Notes: generated from the sequence alone by a model not told the origin. DNA of 64,000 nt from Ardenticatenaceae bacterium (GCA_020634455.1 JACKBQ010000002.1:744001-808000); one strand, 5' to 3'. Counted from the stretch's first letter, positions 32,853 to 41,944 are shown. A program made the numbers and translations.

Positions 32853-33811
32853 CCTCGACGGCGGCGGGTGCGGCTGCGGGTGGGTGTGGCAGTGGCAACG
32901 GCCGTTTCTACCAGTTCATGCTCAATCGGGGCCGCAGCCAGTGCCTCGCGCATCGCCGCGATGTGGGCCGGAGTGCTGCCGCAGCACGCGCCGATGATCC
33001 GTGCGCCGTAGTTGCGCACCTTGACGGCGTAATCGGCCATCACCTCTGGCGTGCCGTTGTAATGCAGGTGGCCGTGGACGTACTCTGGAATTCCGGCGTT
33101 AGATTTGGCGACAAAGGGAAACTTCTGATCGGCGGCGTACATGGCCTGGATAACCCCTTCGATTTCGGCAGGGCCATTGCCGCAATTGCCGCCGAGGGCG
33201 GTCAGATTCATGAGGCTCAGTTCCGCGTAAGCCTGGGCGGGCGTGACACCCATCATGGTACGGCCGTTTGTATCAAACGTCATCGTGGCTACCACAGGCA
33301 AATCGGTCGCCTCGCGGCACCCTTCTACCGCCGCCTGCACCTCGCGGATGTCGCTCATCGTTTCGATCCAAAGCACATCAACACCGCCAGCGGCCAATCC
33401 GGCGGCTTGTTCAGCAAAGGCAGCGACCGCCTCGTCGTACTTCATTGCGCCAACCGGCTCCATGATTTCCCCGGTGGGACCAATTGAACCACCCACCACG
33501 ACGGGTGCGGCCACAGCATCTGCCTCGGCACGGACCAATTGGGCAGCAGCTTTGTTTAATTCAAAGGCGCGGTCTTGCAGATTGTGCAGCTTCAGGCGGA
33601 AGCGGGTGCCGCCAAAGGAGTTGGTGAGGACGATTTGGGAACCGGCTTCGATGTAGCCACGATGGATGGCGCGGACGCGATCCGGGTGGAGGATGTTCCA
33701 CATTTCCGGCGGGTCGCCTTGTTCCAGCCCCGCAGCCATGAGCATGGTGCCTAAGCCGCCGTCAGCGATGAGGTAGTCGTGGGTTGCCATTAATTGTTCT
33801 AGTGTGGTCAT
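32849..33811 (-). CDS. Homocysteine S-methyltransferase family protein (BHMT/MmuM-like)
   Basis: A 320-residue barrel with the zinc-thiolate motifs GGNCGNGP near residue 210 and GACCGSTP near residue 275, which bind the Zn that activates homocysteine. The N-terminus DGGLGTMLMAAGL is the family opening. Members transfer methyl groups to homocysteine from betaine, S-methylmethionine or methyltetrahydrofolate; the short length excludes full-length MetH. Coupling to an MttB-like enzyme suggests methyl groups from a methylated amine end up in methionine. The C-terminus (residues about 300-320, TPTRSRTRRRRG) is unusually basic. AGGAAAC precedes the start. Confidence 0.9.
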   Translation of the reverse strand: MTTLEQLMATHDYLIADGGLGTMLMAAGLEQGDPPEMWNILHPDRVRAIHRGYIEAGSQIVLTNSFGGTRFRLKLHNLQDRAFELNKAAAQLVRAEADAVAAPVVVGGSIGPTGEIMEPVGAMKYDEAVAAFAEQAAGLAAGGVDVLWIETMSDIREVQAAVEGCREATDLPVVATMTFDTNGRTMMGVTPAQAYAELSLMNLTALGGNCGNGPAEIEGVIQAMYAADQKFPFVAKSNAGIPEYVHGHLHYNGTPEVMADYAVKVRNYGARIIGACCGSTPAHIAAMREALAAAPIEHELVETAVATATPTRSRTRRRRG

Positions 33812-33835
33812 TTGATTGTTTCCTGCTCAATTAAT

Positions 33836-33935
33836 AGTGAAAAGTGAGGTTTATAGTAAAAGTGATAAGTGAAAAGTAAAAAGTGAGGATATGTCATCTG
33901 ATCACTTTTTGCTTATCACTTTTTACTCTTTTACC
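33836..33935. repeat. AAGTGATAAGTGAAAAGT-word repeat with inverted arm
   Basis: Degenerate tandem copies of AAGTGA(T/A)AAGT words are followed by their complement, ending ATCACTTTTTACTC. The arms could form a long imperfect hairpin between two minus-strand genes. A related copy lies at 36855-36910. Confidence 0.7.
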
Positions 33936-33937
33936 GA

Positions 33938-36823
33938 TTACGGTGTTGTTCCTGTTAATTCCACCAGCCGATTAAGCGTTTCTTCCAAGGCGTCCAGTTC
34001 TGCGCCGTAGGTGGCCCAATCGCCGTTGCGCTGGGCGGTTTGGGCGGCTTCAAAGTGGGCGTTGGCGGCGGCGATGAGTTCTTCAACGGTGGCGTCGAGG
34101 GGGGCGGTTTGCACGGGTGTGGTGTTGGTTTGGGTGGAAACGGCCGTATCGCCCGCATCACCCTCTTCCTCTACCACAACATCCCCCGGTGTTTCTAGCA
34201 GCAGCGCTGCCAACGCCCCTTCCAGCGAAGTGCCCATGGCAATGCGCGTGTCTGTCGCCACAATGACCCGCTTCAGTTCTGGCAAGGCGCTGGTGTCGGC
34301 TCGCAGATAAACCGGCTCCACGTACAAGAAGCTGTCGTTTAGCGGAATGACCAGCAGATTGCCCCGGATCACGTTGGAACCACCCTGGTCCCACAGCGAA
34401 AACTGTTGCGAAATGTCCGGTTCCTGGTCAATTCGGCTTTCTACTTGCAGCGGCCCAAAGACCAGTTCCTGCTTGGGCAGTTCGTACACCACCAGTTCGC
34501 CGTAGTTTGCCGGGTCGTTGCGCACCGCCATCCAGGCGATCATGTTGTCTTTGCCAACTGGGTTAAACGGTTGGATGAGCAAATATTCGCTCTCTGCTTC
34601 GCCGGGCAGCGGCATGATGACGTAATATGCCTCCATTGGCTGTTGGTTGCCTTCAAACACCTCTTGCGGAATTTGCCACACGTCTTCCTGGTTGAAGAAG
34701 ACGCGCACGTCGGTCATGTGGTAGCGCAAATATTGCTGAGTTTGGATGTTGAACAAATCTTCCGGGTAGCGCAGATGGCTTTGCAAATTCTCTGGCATCT
34801 CGCTAAATGGTTTAAACAGCCCAGGGAAGGCGTTGCTGTATGATTGGATGATGGGATCGCTGGTGTCGGTGATGTAGTAGTTGACGGTGCCATCGTAGGC
34901 GTCAATGGTTATTTTGACGGCGTTGCGGATGTAGTTGATGCTGGTGGTGGCATCTGGTGTGGCGTAGGGGAAACGGCCGCTGTAGGTAAACGCATCCTGA
35001 ATCCAAACCAGTTTGCCCTCGTCGGTTAGCACAATGTATGGATCGCTGTCCAGCGCCAGGAATGGGGTGATCATTTTGATGCGGTCCTGAATTTGGCGAT
35101 GAATTTGAATGCGCGTTTGGGTGTTGATTTCGTCGCTGAGCAGCACGTTGGTATCGCCCAATTTAATGGCAAAAGCCAGCCGCTTGACGAAGCTGTCTAG
35201 CGGCACGCCCCCGGTGCCTTCGTAGCTGGAGTAAACGTTTTCATTGCCGCTGGGGTAGCTAAATTCATCCCGGTCGCTGCCCACAAACACTTCGTCATTG
35301 GAAAATTCGCCGTAATAAATTTCGGGGCGAGTAACTTCTAACGGTACGTTGCTTTCTGGCGGCAGGTTTTTGATGAAGAATTCCGGCTGGCCATCGGCGG
35401 TAAAGCGGTCTACGGGGTTCATGACGATGCCGTAGCCGTGGGTGAATTCCAGTTTTTCATTGACCCAGGAAAGGGAGGGGAGTTTGGTTTTGTCCAATTC
35501 GCGGGTGGCCAGCATCACCTGCTGGATTTCGCCATCAATGTTGTAGCGGTCAATATCCACCTCGCCGAAGACGTAATACGGCCGTAACGCCTGAAGCTGC
35601 GTGTAGGTGTCCTGCAACGGCCGGTAATCCCACAGGCGAATGTTGTTCAGCACGTCGGCGTTGGCGTTTATATCTGTTTGGGTAAGCGGGTCAACCTGAT
35701 CAAAATCGCGCGTTTCGATCTTGTCCAGGTTAAAGCCCAGGCGGGTGAAATCAATGTTGTACTGAATGTACGGCGTCTCGCGCACCAGTTCGTTTGGTTC
35801 CACCTCGTACCGTTGCAGCAGGGCGGGGTAGATGCCACCCACCAAAATGGTGGTTAGCAACCATAAACCGCCCGCAACGAGCAACGGCCGTAAACTCAAC
35901 CGGAAAATGTTCACAAACATCACCAGCGCTGCCAGCACCATGAACGCAATCTGCCCGTAAAGCGCATACAGCGAAGCGTTGATGTCTGTGTAGCTGGCCC
36001 CAAACACCACGCCCCGCGACGAATAGTTAAGATTGAAAATCTCAAACACATTGCCGCTGGCCCACAGCAGTAAAATGAGCCCGGCCAAAAACGCCACATG
36101 CTGCCGCAAAACGGCCGATTCCCACGGACGCCACTTGCCCCGCTGAATCTCCAGGACATTGTTGACGGCGTAAATAGCCAGTGTGCCCAAAATGGTGAGC
36201 ATCAGCAGCGACACCAGCCACTGCTGAAGCGCCTCGTACACGGGCAGCTCAAACAGATAAAAGCTAATGTCTCGGCCAAAAATAGGATCGTTGGTGCCAA
36301 ACGGGACGCGATTGAGATACAGCAAGAACTCGTCCCAGCGCACGGCAATGGAGCTGGCAAAGCCAAACGACAAAAAGAGGCCGACGCCCACCAGCATCCA
36401 CTTCACAAGTCCAATTTGCAAAAAGCGAGGATTGTAAGGCGGCGTGTCCTTGATGGCGCGGCGGCGGGCGATGGCCCAGTTGCCCAACAAAATAAGGAGG
36501 GCAATGAGAAAAAAGACAACGAAGCTTAGAAGCTGGTAACTCCAGCCAGTTAGCCAAACATCCTGGTAATTCAGCTCATTAAACCAGAGCCAATCGGTGT
36601 AAACGCCCACAATCCAGTTGATGCTGATAAACAGCAAGAAAAGGATGCCGAATATCCATAGGTTGCGGTTGTTGCGGCGGGGGCGCTGCGGTCGGCTGGG
36701 GAAGGGCGGGCGCGGGCCGCCCCCATCGCCACCTTCACCGCCTTCGCCTTTGTTGCTTTCCCAGCCAGCCTCTTCCATCGCTCGCCGGAACACTTCTGGG
36801 ATGTCCCAGTTATCTCGACTCAT
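33938..36823 (-). CDS. UPF0182 family membrane protein
   Basis: A 961-residue protein of COG1615/UPF0182. The N-terminal 60 residues are soluble and Gly/Pro/Arg-rich, followed by about seven membrane helices (first: NLWIFGILFLLFISINWIVGVYTDWLWF) and a large extracellular domain containing DPYIVLTDEGKLVWIQDAFTYSGRFPYA and YHMTDVRVFFNQEDVWQIP, both conserved in the family. I chose ATG 36823 with GGACGG upstream. Function is unknown. The C-terminal 100 residues, with an acidic linker and an alpha-helical end, are variable, and an ACGGCCGT encodes part of that linker. Flanking spacers carry the same short-word repeat family. Confidence 0.9.
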   Translation of the reverse strand: MSRDNWDIPEVFRRAMEEAGWESNKGEGGEGGDGGGPRPPFPSRPQRPRRNNRNLWIFGILFLLFISINWIVGVYTDWLWFNELNYQDVWLTGWSYQLLSFVVFFLIALLILLGNWAIARRRAIKDTPPYNPRFLQIGLVKWMLVGVGLFLSFGFASSIAVRWDEFLLYLNRVPFGTNDPIFGRDISFYLFELPVYEALQQWLVSLLMLTILGTLAIYAVNNVLEIQRGKWRPWESAVLRQHVAFLAGLILLLWASGNVFEIFNLNYSSRGVVFGASYTDINASLYALYGQIAFMVLAALVMFVNIFRLSLRPLLVAGGLWLLTTILVGGIYPALLQRYEVEPNELVRETPYIQYNIDFTRLGFNLDKIETRDFDQVDPLTQTDINANADVLNNIRLWDYRPLQDTYTQLQALRPYYVFGEVDIDRYNIDGEIQQVMLATRELDKTKLPSLSWVNEKLEFTHGYGIVMNPVDRFTADGQPEFFIKNLPPESNVPLEVTRPEIYYGEFSNDEVFVGSDRDEFSYPSGNENVYSSYEGTGGVPLDSFVKRLAFAIKLGDTNVLLSDEINTQTRIQIHRQIQDRIKMITPFLALDSDPYIVLTDEGKLVWIQDAFTYSGRFPYATPDATTSINYIRNAVKITIDAYDGTVNYYITDTSDPIIQSYSNAFPGLFKPFSEMPENLQSHLRYPEDLFNIQTQQYLRYHMTDVRVFFNQEDVWQIPQEVFEGNQQPMEAYYVIMPLPGEAESEYLLIQPFNPVGKDNMIAWMAVRNDPANYGELVVYELPKQELVFGPLQVESRIDQEPDISQQFSLWDQGGSNVIRGNLLVIPLNDSFLYVEPVYLRADTSALPELKRVIVATDTRIAMGTSLEGALAALLLETPGDVVVEEEGDAGDTAVSTQTNTTPVQTAPLDATVEELIAAANAHFEAAQTAQRNGDWATYGAELDALEETLNRLVELTGTTP

Positions 36824-37196
36824 GTTTTCCGTCCTGTTGTTTTTTAAAGCGGGGAGTGTAAGTGATAAGTGATAAGTAAAAAGTAATAACTGTCTTTTCA
36901 CTTTTTACTAAAAACCTCAATCCTCGCCTGTGCAGTTTCGTTCTATTCTCCCACATTTTGGGGATAAATGGATGAGACCGAAGTGAGAACGGCCGTTTCC
37001 AATCTTCCCCGCTGCGTAATGACAATGGTATTTTACCAGAACCCGCCCTATCATTCATTTTTATCATGACCAATTATCGTAGGGGCGAGGCAGTTGGGAA
37101 ACCATTTGGGCAAGCAATGCCAACAGGGCCACCAACTGCCTCGCCCTCGCCCAACACACCCAAAAAACCAACTCGCCCCAAGAAAAGGAGACCCCC
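36824..37196. other. Intergenic region with repeats
   Basis: This 373-base spacer between divergent genes contains a second copy of the AAGTGATAAG-word repeat (about 36855-36910), one ACGGCCGT (about 36990) and a palindromic element at 37080-37156. I see no convincing gene or promoter pair in it. Confidence 0.55.
37080..37156. repeat. GTAGGGGCGAGGCAGTTGG inverted element
   Basis: GGGGCGAGGCAGTTGG near 37082 is mirrored by CCAACTGCCTCGCCC near 37133-37147, a 15-base match around a spacer of about 40 bases. The left end GTAGGGGC is shared with the elements at 37641 and 41685. Confidence 0.75.
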
Positions 37197-37628
37197 ATGC
37201 AAAAAATGACTAAAACCGAAGCGTACGCCTTCCTCGCCAGCGGCACCCGCACGGGCAAACTGGCCACCGTGCGTGCCGACGGCCGTCCTCACGTGGCCCC
37301 CATCTGGTTTGTGCTGGACGGCGACGATTTGATCTTCAATACCTGGCATGAATCGGTGAAGGGGAAGAATTTGGTGCGAGACGGCCGTATCGCCCTGACC
37401 GTAGACGAAGAAAGTGCCCCCTACGCCTTTGTGCTGGTAGAGGGCACGGTGGAAATTATTGAGGATGATCCGGCGGAATGCCTGAAATGGGCCACCCGCA
37501 TCGGCGGGCGCTACATGGGCGCAGACCAGGCCGAAGCGTTTGGTAAACGCAACAGCGTCCCTGGCGAATATTTGGTGCGCATAAAGGTAAGCAAACTCAT
37601 CGCCCAAAAAGAGTTGGCCGCCTGGTAG
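37197..37628 (+). CDS. Pyridoxamine-oxidase-fold protein, F420-dependent type
   Basis: A 143-residue split-barrel flavin/deazaflavin-binding protein. GKLATVRADGRPHVAPIWFVLDGDDLIFNT and KGKNLVRDGRIALTV are typical of the F420-dependent branch of the pyridoxamine 5'-phosphate oxidase superfamily. It likely acts as a small cytosolic reductase or F420-binding protein; the substrate is unknown. AAAGGAGACCCCC precedes the start. Flanked on both sides by GTAGGGGC palindromic elements. Confidence 0.87.
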   Translation: MQKMTKTEAYAFLASGTRTGKLATVRADGRPHVAPIWFVLDGDDLIFNTWHESVKGKNLVRDGRIALTVDEESAPYAFVLVEGTVEIIEDDPAECLKWATRIGGRYMGADQAEAFGKRNSVPGEYLVRIKVSKLIAQKELAAW

Positions 37629-37671
37629 GGGCGGTGTCGCGTAGGGGCAGGTCTTGGACCTGCCCAAGACA
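37627..37671. repeat. GTAGGGGCAGGTC palindromic element
   Basis: Begins right after the upstream stop. GGGCAGGTC and GACCTGCCC form 9-base arms around TTG at about 37645-37665, preceded by an extra GTAGGGGC. It is a sister of the element inside the methylase gene at 41685-41713. Confidence 0.75.
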
Positions 37672-37744
37672 CGGCCTGCCTAAAATTAAATTGGTGAGGG
37701 TAGAGTGAGGCAAACGGCCGTTTCTCCAATTGCCTCATCCTGGT

Positions 37745-38215
37745 TTAATGCAAAGGTGGCCCAACAATTTCAATGCCGTAGTCAGCGGCCGTTTTTGTTA
37801 GTTGTTGAATCGCTTCCGGCGAGGGCGCACCAGCGGGGGGCAGTGCTTGCCGTTCTGCTGGGCGGGCCATCATATGCACAAAACGTTCAAAATCACCCGG
37901 AACGGTTGTGGTTGTCCAGCGCCCGCCTTGTTTGGACTGGATGAGGTATTGGTGGGGCACGCCCTTGGGAGCCAGAATCATTTCACCCGCCCGCAGTTGG
38001 TGCTCTTGGCCGCCAATCACAAAAAGAAACTCCCCTTCCAGCACCTGGAAAATCTCATCCTCGGTGTGGTGGATGTGCAGTGGCGGGGAATCGCCAAAGG
38101 GTGCCCGATGCTCCAGAATCGAGACCCGATCCTGGCCATCTGATTCAGAAATGCGAACCGTTACCCAGGTGTTTAGAAACCAAAGATCTGTTGCCGTTTT
38201 TGTCATTGTCGCCAT
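37745..38215 (-). CDS. Cupin-domain protein
   Basis: A 156-residue single cupin. Motif 1 reads PLHIHHTEDEIFQVLEGEFLF (His-x-His with Glu) and motif 2 GEMILAPKGVPHQY, giving the metal-binding His3Glu set. AAGGAGC lies upstream of the start. The gene follows the TetR gene by 11 bases in the same direction, so the pair is one transcript and the cupin is probably an enzyme or sensor under this regulator. Reaction unknown. Confidence 0.88.
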   Translation of the reverse strand: MATMTKTATDLWFLNTWVTVRISESDGQDRVSILEHRAPFGDSPPLHIHHTEDEIFQVLEGEFLFVIGGQEHQLRAGEMILAPKGVPHQYLIQSKQGGRWTTTTVPGDFERFVHMMARPAERQALPPAGAPSPEAIQQLTKTAADYGIEIVGPPLH

Positions 38216-38226
38216 TGTTTTGCTCC

Positions 38227-38832
38227 TTATTGATAAATCAGAATTTCCTTTTCTAAATAATCCCGCGTGAGCTGTAAAACCTGATCAGTTGCTTCACTGG
38301 GTGTAAGACCCATCTCTCTTAACGATTTCCACAAGGGGAAGTCCATCAGGGCGGCCAAAACCTGCACCTGGCGAGGTGTCACTTCTAATCCCGCTAACGC
38401 CGCTTCAACCAGCGTTCGCAGGCCTTTTTGCTGCTCCTGAACAATTTCTGTGAGCGGCGGAATCAAATCCCCTTCCCGGCGGGCTGCCTGAAGCCAACCG
38501 CCGTCCCGCTCATAACATTCGCACGTGCCCTGGATGACCCAGGCCAACCGCTGCCAGCTTTGGGCTTTGCCCTGGAACAGGGCCGCTACGGACTCCGTCG
38601 TGAGTGGTTGCAGCACGATGATGGAGCTGGCGCAAGCCGGAATGAGTTCTGCCAGGGTGGGGAAGTGGCGGTAAACGGTGGCCATGGACACACCGGCTTC
38701 GTCGGCGATTTCGGTGTAGCTGGTGCCCTGAATTCCCTGAGCGGCGTGCAGCTCTTTGGCTGCCTGGACGATGCGATCTTTTGTTTTTTCAACGGCCGTT
38801 GACCGTGTTCCCATTTTATAGCGCCGAGGCAT
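38227..38832 (-). CDS. TetR family transcriptional regulator
   Basis: A 201-residue repressor-type regulator. Helix-turn-helix residues are GTSYTEIADEAGVSMATVYRHFPTLAEL near 35-65; the C-terminal ligand domain is not assignable. The start is uncertain between 38832 and 38814 as neither has a good ribosome binding site. It heads a two-gene unit with a cupin. A 30-base palindrome just upstream at 38855-38886 is a natural autoregulatory operator. Confidence 0.9.
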   Translation of the reverse strand: MPRRYKMGTRSTAVEKTKDRIVQAAKELHAAQGIQGTSYTEIADEAGVSMATVYRHFPTLAELIPACASSIIVLQPLTTESVAALFQGKAQSWQRLAWVIQGTCECYERDGGWLQAARREGDLIPPLTEIVQEQQKGLRTLVEAALAGLEVTPRQVQVLAALMDFPLWKSLREMGLTPSEATDQVLQLTRDYLEKEILIYQ

Positions 38833-38854
38833 TGTTTAAACCTTTGTTGATTTC

Positions 38855-38886
38855 ATGATAAATATTTTATAACGAAATATTATCAT
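38855..38886. promoter_or_regulatory. Probable TetR operator
   Basis: ATGATAAATATTT and AAATATTATCAT form an almost perfect inverted repeat with one extra base, centred 40 bases before the TetR gene. It lies in the divergent spacer towards the restriction enzyme gene, so it could also affect that gene. Confidence 0.6.
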
Positions 38887-38969
38887 CAAATGAGGCGCGT
38901 GTCAATAGGGCAAAACATCCCTACCAGGCATTTGAATGACAGTTGCCCCGTTTTTTGCTATAACACCGT

Positions 38970-41921
38970 ATGCCAAAAATGACCCCTCAACAATTTGTCG
39001 CCAAATGGTCGCAGATACAGCAGAAAGAAACGGCCGTTTCCCAAACCCACTTCAACGATATCTGCCAGCTCGTCGGCCACCCAACCCCGCTGGAATATGA
39101 CCCCAGCGGCGAACGGTTCTCCTTTGAAACCCAGACCGCCAAGCCAGACGGTGCCAAAGGATTCGCCGACGTTTACTTCCGTGAAAAGTTCATCTGGGAA
39201 TACAAAGGCCCCCACAAAGATTTAGACAAAGCGTACCAGCAGCTCCAGCTTTACCGCGAAGCGCTGGAAAATCCGCCCCTGCTCATCACCAGCGACATCC
39301 GCACCATCGTCATCCACACCAACTTCAACAACTACCCCATCCAGCAGCACAGCCTCACCCTGGACGACATCCTCAGCGGCGACGGCGTGCAAAAGCTCAC
39401 CTGGGCCTTCTTTGAGCCAGAGCGGTTCAAGCCAGCGCGCACCCGGCAAAACATCACCAAAGCCACGGCCGATTCCCTGCTCAACGTGGCCAACGAGATG
39501 AAAAAACACCGCGACCTGCTGGGCGACGGCCGTTTTAGCAACGAACAGCTGGCCCACTTCCTCGTCCGGCTGCTGTTTGCCCTGTTTGCCGAGGACATGG
39601 GGCTGCTGCCCGACAACCTGTTCACCCAGATTGTGAAGGCGCGCGGCGGCAATTACGGCGAGCTGCGCCCCGTGCTGCAAGAGCTGTTCGACAAGATGCG
39701 CAGCGGCGGCATCTTTGGCATGTGGCCCATCCGCCACTTCAACGGCACCCTGTTCGATGACAACTTCGTGCCCGACATCCCCCACGACCTGGGCAGGCTG
39801 CTGATGCAGGCGGCCGAGCAGGATTGGGCGCAGGTGGACCCCTCCATTTTTGGCACGCTGTTTGAGCGGGTCATTGATGAGGACAAGCGGGCCCAGCTGG
39901 GGGCGCACTACACCAGCGAAGAGGACATCATGCTCATCGTGGAGCCGGTGCTGATGGCCCCCCTGCGCCAAAAGTGGGACCAGGTGCGGCGGGAAGCTGC
40001 CCAGAGCCAAACCCTAAGGTTTTATGACCAGACGTCACCAGAAGCCGCTGACCAAACCCTTAGGGTTTTAAGCGACTTCGCCAACGAACTTGCCACCATC
40101 CGCGTGCTGGACCCTGCCTGCGGCTCCGGCAACTTCCTCTACGTCGCCCTGCGCCAGCTGCTGAGCCTGCAAAAAGAGGTGATTGCCTTCGCGGCGCGGA
40201 AGGGACTGCCGGACATCCCCCTCACCGTTAGCCCGGAGCAGCTGTACGGCATCGAGATTAACCCGTACGCCCACGAACTGGCCCAAATCACCGTCTGGAT
40301 TGGCTACCTGCAATGGCGCAGCGAAAACGGTTTCGGCGACATCACCGACCCGATTTTGCGCCCCCTGCACAACATCCAGCGCATGGATGCGATTCTGGCC
40401 TATGATGAAAACGGCCGTCCCAGCGAACCCACCTGGCCCGCCGCCGACGTCATCATTGGCAACCCGCCATTTTTGGGTGGGAAAAAGTTGTTGGGTGAAT
40501 TCGAACATGCATATGTAAACGATATTCGCAAAGTTTATGAAGGAAGATTGGCTAATTTTTCAGATTTGGTCACCTATTGGTTTGAGAAAGCCCGGGACGC
40601 GGTTGAAAAAGATAAGGCTAAACGAGTTGGTTTAATTGCTACCAACTCAATCAGCATGGGTACAAACTTGCCTGTTTTGGAAAGAATCAAGAATACAGGC
40701 AGCATATTTCAGGCATGGAGTGATCGAGCTTGGATTTTGGATGGGGCTGCTGTTCGAGTTGCGATTGTTTGCTTTGACAAAGGACACGAATCTGGCTACA
40801 TCCTAAATGGCAAAAGCGTTTCTCAAATTAATGCTGATTTAACCTCTGGAGTTGATTTAACTCAGGCACAGACATTAGCTGAGAATCAAAACATTTGCTT
40901 CATCGGAACTCAAAAAAGTGGCCCATTTGATATTGAACAGAGTCTTGCGGACAAAATGCTTAACCTGCCGAACAAAAGTGGAGTACCCAATTCTGACGTA
41001 ATCGTTCCATGGGTAAATGGCCTGGATATTGTTCGCCGCCCCCGGAATATGTACATCATAGATTTTCCTGCTGATCTTTCTGAGGTACAAGCTCAAGCTT
41101 ATGATGAACCGTTCCAGTATGTAAATAAGCATGTAAAACCTAAGCGAACTGCTAAACATTTTGACGGCTATCCATTTTGGGTGCATTGGAATCCTCGACC
41201 AGCTCTAAGGCAAGCTATTTCTGACAAAAATCGCTACATTGCTTCTGCGAGAAATGCAAAACATAGACTGTTTATTTGGTTAGAGAGCATTACAAATTCG
41301 GATTCCCAAGTAGTTGTTTTTGCACGGGACGACGATTATTTTTTGGGTCTTCTTCATTCAAGAATTCATGAAGTCTGGACGTTAAGTACATGTACTTGGC
41401 TAGGGAAGGGTAATGACCCCAGGTACACACCACGCGCCACCTTTGAAACTTTTCCCTTCCCCTGGCCACCCGGCCAGGAACCAGGTGAAGATGATCCCCA
41501 CGTCGCCGCCATCGCGCAGTCGGCGCGGGCGCTGGTGCAGTGGCGCGACAACTGGCTCAATCCCCCGCGTAAGGGCATGTACGCGGGGCTGGGTGCCGCC
41601 TACGACAAACTCGTCAAAAACCGCACCCTCACCAACCTGTACAACGGCCTCGTCTACTACCGCGAAACGGTACGGGCGGGTCATGTAGGGGCAGGTCTCA
41701 GACCTGCCCCTACGGGCGCACCCAAATTGTTCGACCGCGCCGAATTTGACAAAGTGACCCGCAAATCGGTCACCCCCGCCGACATTCAGGAACTAGATGA
41801 TATTCACGCTGCGTTGGATACGGCCGTCCTGGATGCTTATGGCTGGCCCCACAATTTAACCGACGAACAAATCCTGGAGCGCCTGCTCGCCCTCAATTTA
41901 GAGCGGGCCGCGGCGCAATGA
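38970..41921 (+). CDS. MmeI-type (type IIG/IIL) restriction-modification enzyme
   Basis: A 983-residue single-chain restriction-modification enzyme. The N-terminal nuclease site is FADVYFREKFIWEYK: Asp67, then nine residues, then Glu77-x-Lys79, the D-x9-ExK pattern of MmeI. The methylase core follows with DPACGSGNFLYVALRQL (SAM-binding motif I) near residue 390 and IIGNPPFLGGKK (NPPF catalytic motif) near 495, making N6-methyladenine. The C-terminal part holds the target recognition domain. Such enzymes cut and methylate with one specificity and need no partner. Two palindromic repeat elements lie in frame, at about 40005-40075 (between nuclease and methylase parts) and 41685-41713 (encoding about residues 905-915). 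The third quarter, from about 40480 to 41400, is more AT-rich, suggesting a swapped recognition domain. Confidence 0.92.
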   Translation: MPKMTPQQFVAKWSQIQQKETAVSQTHFNDICQLVGHPTPLEYDPSGERFSFETQTAKPDGAKGFADVYFREKFIWEYKGPHKDLDKAYQQLQLYREALENPPLLITSDIRTIVIHTNFNNYPIQQHSLTLDDILSGDGVQKLTWAFFEPERFKPARTRQNITKATADSLLNVANEMKKHRDLLGDGRFSNEQLAHFLVRLLFALFAEDMGLLPDNLFTQIVKARGGNYGELRPVLQELFDKMRSGGIFGMWPIRHFNGTLFDDNFVPDIPHDLGRLLMQAAEQDWAQVDPSIFGTLFERVIDEDKRAQLGAHYTSEEDIMLIVEPVLMAPLRQKWDQVRREAAQSQTLRFYDQTSPEAADQTLRVLSDFANELATIRVLDPACGSGNFLYVALRQLLSLQKEVIAFAARKGLPDIPLTVSPEQLYGIEINPYAHELAQITVWIGYLQWRSENGFGDITDPILRPLHNIQRMDAILAYDENGRPSEPTWPAADVIIGNPPFLGGKKLLGEFEHAYVNDIRKVYEGRLANFSDLVTYWFEKARDAVEKDKAKRVGLIATNSISMGTNLPVLERIKNTGSIFQAWSDRAWILDGAAVRVAIVCFDKGHESGYILNGKSVSQINADLTSGVDLTQAQTLAENQNICFIGTQKSGPFDIEQSLADKMLNLPNKSGVPNSDVIVPWVNGLDIVRRPRNMYIIDFPADLSEVQAQAYDEPFQYVNKHVKPKRTAKHFDGYPFWVHWNPRPALRQAISDKNRYIASARNAKHRLFIWLESITNSDSQVVVFARDDDYFLGLLHSRIHEVWTLSTCTWLGKGNDPRYTPRATFETFPFPWPPGQEPGEDDPHVAAIAQSARALVQWRDNWLNPPRKGMYAGLGAAYDKLVKNRTLTNLYNGLVYYRETVRAGHVGAGLRPAPTGAPKLFDRAEFDKVTRKSVTPADIQELDDIHAALDTAVLDAYGWPHNLTDEQILERLLALNLERAAAQ
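40005..40076. repeat. In-frame AACCCTTAGGGTT paired element
   Basis: AACCCTAAGGTTT at about 40010 and AAACCCTTAGGGTTTT at about 40055 lie 47 bases apart inside the methylase gene and are complementary apart from one missing base. They encode QTLRF and QTLRV. A similar pair flanks 48283-48337. Confidence 0.75.
41685..41713. repeat. In-frame GTAGGGGCAGGTCT palindrome
   Basis: Perfect 14-base arms, GTAGGGGCAGGTCT and its complement, around a single C. It is read as HVGAGLRPAPTG inside the restriction enzyme, between YRETVRAG and APKLFDRAEF. Related copies are intergenic at 37080 and 37641. Confidence 0.9.
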
Positions 41922-41944
41922 GTGGGGGGCCAGCCGCCTGCCTT

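Noticed and set aside
38970..41921. BREX PglX or another phage-defence methylase island
   Set aside because: The N-terminal D-x9-ExK nuclease fits MmeI-type enzymes and no other BREX or DISARM genes are nearby.
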